DNA from: Rhodoglobus vestalii
GTDB taxonomy: Bacteria > Actinomycetota > Actinomycetes > Actinomycetales > Microbacteriaceae
DNA: 64,000 bases
Assembly (NCBI RefSeq): GCF_006788895.1
Contig: NZ_VFRA01000001.1
Span: 1,612,001-1,676,000, forward strand
Direction of reading: 5' to 3'
The notes beneath the pieces were generated by a model. It was given only the letters and a program-made list of their open reading frames with translations, was not told the origin of the DNA and did no database searches. Made by a program: the position numbers and the translations under genes. Below, piece after piece: positions 62,272-64,000 of the stretch; position 1 is the first letter of the stretch; every line of letters starts with the position of its first letter.

Positions 62272-62398
62272 CGGGCGCGCTATGTCACTACGGTGAGTGC
62301 GAGCTTTGATCACCGCATTGTTGATGGGGATGTCGCGAGCCGTTTCGTTGCTGACTTGGCCAGCGTGCTTGAGGAGCCTGCCCTCCTGCTTGACTAGC
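62272..62398 (+). repeat. Right direct repeat: detached 3' end of the E2 gene
   Basis: 125 of 127 bases match 21576-21702, including the codons for [15 protein letters not shown] and the stop codon. There is no upstream part of the E2 gene, so it is a truncated duplicate. What follows (62399-62483) leads directly into an intact permease gene and is probably the original downstream flank of E2. Confidence 0.85.
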
Positions 62399-62483
62399 AC
62401 TTTCTTTGTCCCTTTCTCCCTCGCTCACGTGGAATTGGTGAGCATCGTGCGTTTTCTGGCTTCGCTATCGGTAGGGTGGCCAG

Positions 62484-63635
62484 ATGAGAAAGTCGAAGCG
62501 TTCGCCCGTTTCTGGTCCGCCCTCTGGGACTGAGCGCATCAGCCTGCGCACGATGTGGACTGACCGCCTGGGGGCCTGGTCTACTCGGGCCCTGCAAGTG
62601 CTGCTGCTGCTCACTCTGGTGTCGGTGACCGTGTTTGGGCTGACTCAACTCAAACTGGTCGTCATCCCGGTTCTCATCGCCCTCATCCTCGCGGCGGCCG
62701 CAAGTCCGCTGGTGATGTGGATGCGTCGACACGGGGTGGGCCGGATGCTCTCAGCCTGGATCACGCTGCTTGGCGGCATCCTCGTGCTTGGCGGTCTCAT
62801 TACGGCCATCGTGTTTGCGGTGCGCGATCAGTGGTCTGAGTTGGCCGCTTCGGCGGTGAAAGGTTTTGAGCAGCTGAAGGGTTTTGCGCTTGACGGGCCG
62901 CTGCCCATTGATCAAAATGCGCTCGATGAGGCCTGGCAAGCGGCGACCGACTTTGTTACCAGTGCCTCGTTTGGTCTCGGTGCGGTTCAGGGGGTTTCTT
63001 CGGCAGCCCAGGTAGTGACCGGTGTTCTGCTTGGTGTGGTGATTCTGTTCTTCTTCTTGAAAGATGGCGATGCCATTTGGGAGTTCTTCTTGCGGCCGAT
63101 GGATGGAGCGCGTCGTGAGCGCGGCCATCGTATCGGCAAGACTGCCGTGCACACTCTGGGTGGGTACGTGCGGGGAACCGCGATCATTGCGTCGGTCGAT
63201 GCGATCGGAATTGGGGCGGGGCTACTGTTTTTGCAGGTGCCGCTGGCCCTCCCGCTGGCTGTGATCGTTTTCCTTGGGGCGTTTATCCCCCTTGTCGGGG
63301 CTACTGTTGCTGGCATTCTGGCGTCCGTCGTTGCCCTGGTCACCAATGGGTGGGTTGTTGCCCTCATCGTTTTGGGCATTGTTGTGCTCGTCAACCAGTT
63401 GGAGGGCAACCTGCTTCAGCCAGTGGTGATGGCGCAATCGCTCAGCATCCATCCGCTGGTGATTTTGGTGGCGTTGACCACGGGTACGGTGCTCGGTGGA
63501 ATCGTGGGCGCAGTTCTGTCGGTGCCCATTGCGGCGGTCGGCTGGTCGATCATTAAAACGTGGAATAAGGATGATGCACTCGTGGGCACGCCCGATGAGA
63601 TGAAGAAGGGCCGAGCCTCGCGTTCCGAAGTCTGA
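62484..63635 (+). CDS. AI-2E family transporter
   Basis: A 383-residue protein with about eight transmembrane helices: LLLLTLVSVTVFGLTQ, LVVIPVLIALILAAAASPLV, GGLITAIVFAVRDQW, GVLLGVVILFFFLKDGDAIW, VPLALPLAVIVFLGAFIPLV, NGWVVALIVLGIVVLVNQLE and LVILVALTTGTVLGGIVGAV. The GAFIPLVGA and NQLEGNLLQPVVM motifs are characteristic of the family (YhhT/TqsA/PerM). Substrates range from AI-2 to sodium/proton exchange; here unknown. It appears to be the native, functional copy. Confidence 0.9.
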   Translation: MRKSKRSPVSGPPSGTERISLRTMWTDRLGAWSTRALQVLLLLTLVSVTVFGLTQLKLVVIPVLIALILAAAASPLVMWMRRHGVGRMLSAWITLLGGILVLGGLITAIVFAVRDQWSELAASAVKGFEQLKGFALDGPLPIDQNALDEAWQAATDFVTSASFGLGAVQGVSSAAQVVTGVLLGVVILFFFLKDGDAIWEFFLRPMDGARRERGHRIGKTAVHTLGGYVRGTAIIASVDAIGIGAGLLFLQVPLALPLAVIVFLGAFIPLVGATVAGILASVVALVTNGWVVALIVLGIVVLVNQLEGNLLQPVVMAQSLSIHPLVILVALTTGTVLGGIVGAVLSVPIAAVGWSIIKTWNKDDALVGTPDEMKKGRASRSEV

Positions 63636-63736
63636 CGGTGCCGGGCAGCGCTACGGTGTGTGCTGGTTGATAAGTCGCTGACTATGTCCGCTCAAGTTTG
63701 GGATGATTGCCTGACGAATCGACGAGTGTTGTCCGG

Positions 63737-63780
63737 AAGCACAAGAGGGGCACTGCCGAAGCAGGACCCCTCTTGTGCTT
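63737..63780. terminator. Strong hairpin between permease and His-rich gene
   Basis: A perfect 14-bp stem (AAGCACAAGAGGGG at 63737-63750, CCCCTCTTGTGCTT at 63767-63780) with a 16-base loop lies between two convergent genes. T-tracts are poor on both sides (the stem ends TT), so it may act as a bidirectional terminator. Confidence 0.75.
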
Positions 63781-63810
63781 AGTGAATACTAAACAGGATG
63801 GTTGCCGAGC

Positions 63811-63963
63811 TTAGTGCTCGTCGTAGTGTCCGTCATGCTCGGCGTGCTTGTGTCCGTCGTGCACGTAGTCGACGTGGTCGCCGTGCTGCACGGTGTCGTG
63901 TCCGCAGTTCTCGGCGTGACGGTGGTCTTCGATGGTGTGCTCGGCGTGCTGTTCTTCGGCCAT
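63811..63963 (-). CDS. Small histidine-rich putative metal-binding protein
   Basis: A 50-residue protein, 13 of whose residues are histidine, with many Asp/Glu and a single cysteine (ENCGHDTVQHGDHVDYVHDG). The ATG at 63963 is preceded by AAGGAG at the right distance, which supports it as a real gene although it is very short. Composition points to binding of zinc, nickel or copper. Similar short His-rich proteins occur in actinobacteria, often under misleading transporter names; there is no transmembrane segment. It converges on the permease gene. Confidence 0.75.
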   Translation of the reverse strand: MAEEQHAEHTIEDHRHAENCGHDTVQHGDHVDYVHDGHKHAEHDGHYDEH

Positions 63964-64000
63964 GATGTGTCTCCTTTTCGTGTCGGCGGTCAGTGGGTGT

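Noticed and set aside
62095..62400. 101-residue minus-strand frame across the right direct repeat
   Set aside because: Its C-terminal two thirds are the reverse complement of spacer DNA and its start lies in the antisense of the E2 tail; the same antisense frame occurs in the true E2 gene at 20802-21617.
1..64000. CRISPR arrays, tRNA or rRNA genes and conjugation genes
   Set aside because: I saw no regularly spaced repeats, no tRNA-like cloverleaf ending in CCA, no rRNA sequence and no relaxase, coupling protein or integrase motif in any frame; this was by eye, and tRNAscan/CRISPR finders would settle it.

Overview
The window is high-GC Gram-positive (actinobacterial) DNA, probably from a Microbacteriaceae-type organism. 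This rests on gene content and synteny: the trxA-trxB-murJ-DUF6049-pcnA block followed by rpsF-ssb-rpsR-rplI-dnaB, an arrangement typical of the origin-proximal chromosome of Actinomycetota. Frequent GTG/TTG starts and strong Shine-Dalgarno sites fit. I cannot name a genus from sequence alone.

Region 1 (1-21701, core chromosome): the N-terminal part of a PLP aminotransferase, an SDR oxidoreductase, thioredoxin and thioredoxin reductase (with a SigR-type promoter), MurJ lipid II flippase, a secreted DUF6049 protein, CCA-adding enzyme, the S6/SSB/S18/L9 operon, replicative helicase DnaB (preceded by a cluster of DnaA-box-like sites), two small membrane proteins, purB, a low-molecular-weight phosphatase, a WXG100-like/hydrolase pair, a 4-TM holin-like protein, and an aminotransferase plus E1alpha-E1beta-E2 of a 2-oxo acid dehydrogenase complex.

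Region 2 (about 21703-62271, accessory island): roughly 40.6 kb placed immediately after the E2 stop codon. It is bracketed by a 127-bp direct repeat: the real 3' end of the E2 gene at 21576-21702, and a detached copy at 62272-62398 that differs at two positions. No integrase is present. The island carries (a) a TPP enzyme and a broken FAD monooxygenase; (b) a GntR regulator with two TTGTCGACAA-type operators and a long operon for aromatic ring attack: a LigA/LigB-type extradiol dioxygenase, a NahE-like hydratase-aldolase, Rieske dioxygenase alpha and beta, a small unknown protein, a diol dehydrogenase, DUF1185, an enamidase-like amidohydrolase, a [3Fe-4S] ferredoxin, a ferredoxin reductase, an alpha/beta hydrolase and an aldehyde dehydrogenase; (c) a broken IS30 element; (d) a metal-dependent amidohydrolase, an orphan TRAP binding protein, and acyl-CoA dehydrogenase, enoyl-CoA hydratase, 3-hydroxyacyl-CoA dehydrogenase and CoA ligase genes; (e) a TRAP transporter (dctPQM) and a LuxR regulator; (f) a broken amidase, an ABC importer with a nonsense mutation in its ATPase, and a DUF1989 protein; (g) a divergent SDR, a nitrilase and an AraC regulator; (h) a frameshifted AI-2E-family permease.

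My reading of the island is a catabolic unit for a bicyclic or nitrogen-containing aromatic compound. TRAP/ABC uptake would be followed by ring dihydroxylation, rearomatisation, extradiol cleavage, hydratase-aldolase removal of pyruvate, aldehyde oxidation, and C-N or C-C bond hydrolysis, with a CoA-dependent beta-oxidation branch for a side chain or aliphatic product. The substrate cannot be determined from sequence.

Region 3 (62399-64000, core again): an intact AI-2E-family permease, presumably the native downstream neighbour of E2, a strong hairpin, and a 50-residue histidine-rich protein.

Six genes in the island are interrupted, against none outside it. Four of the five frameshifts sit in short homopolymers, so sequencing or assembly error must be excluded before calling these genes dead.
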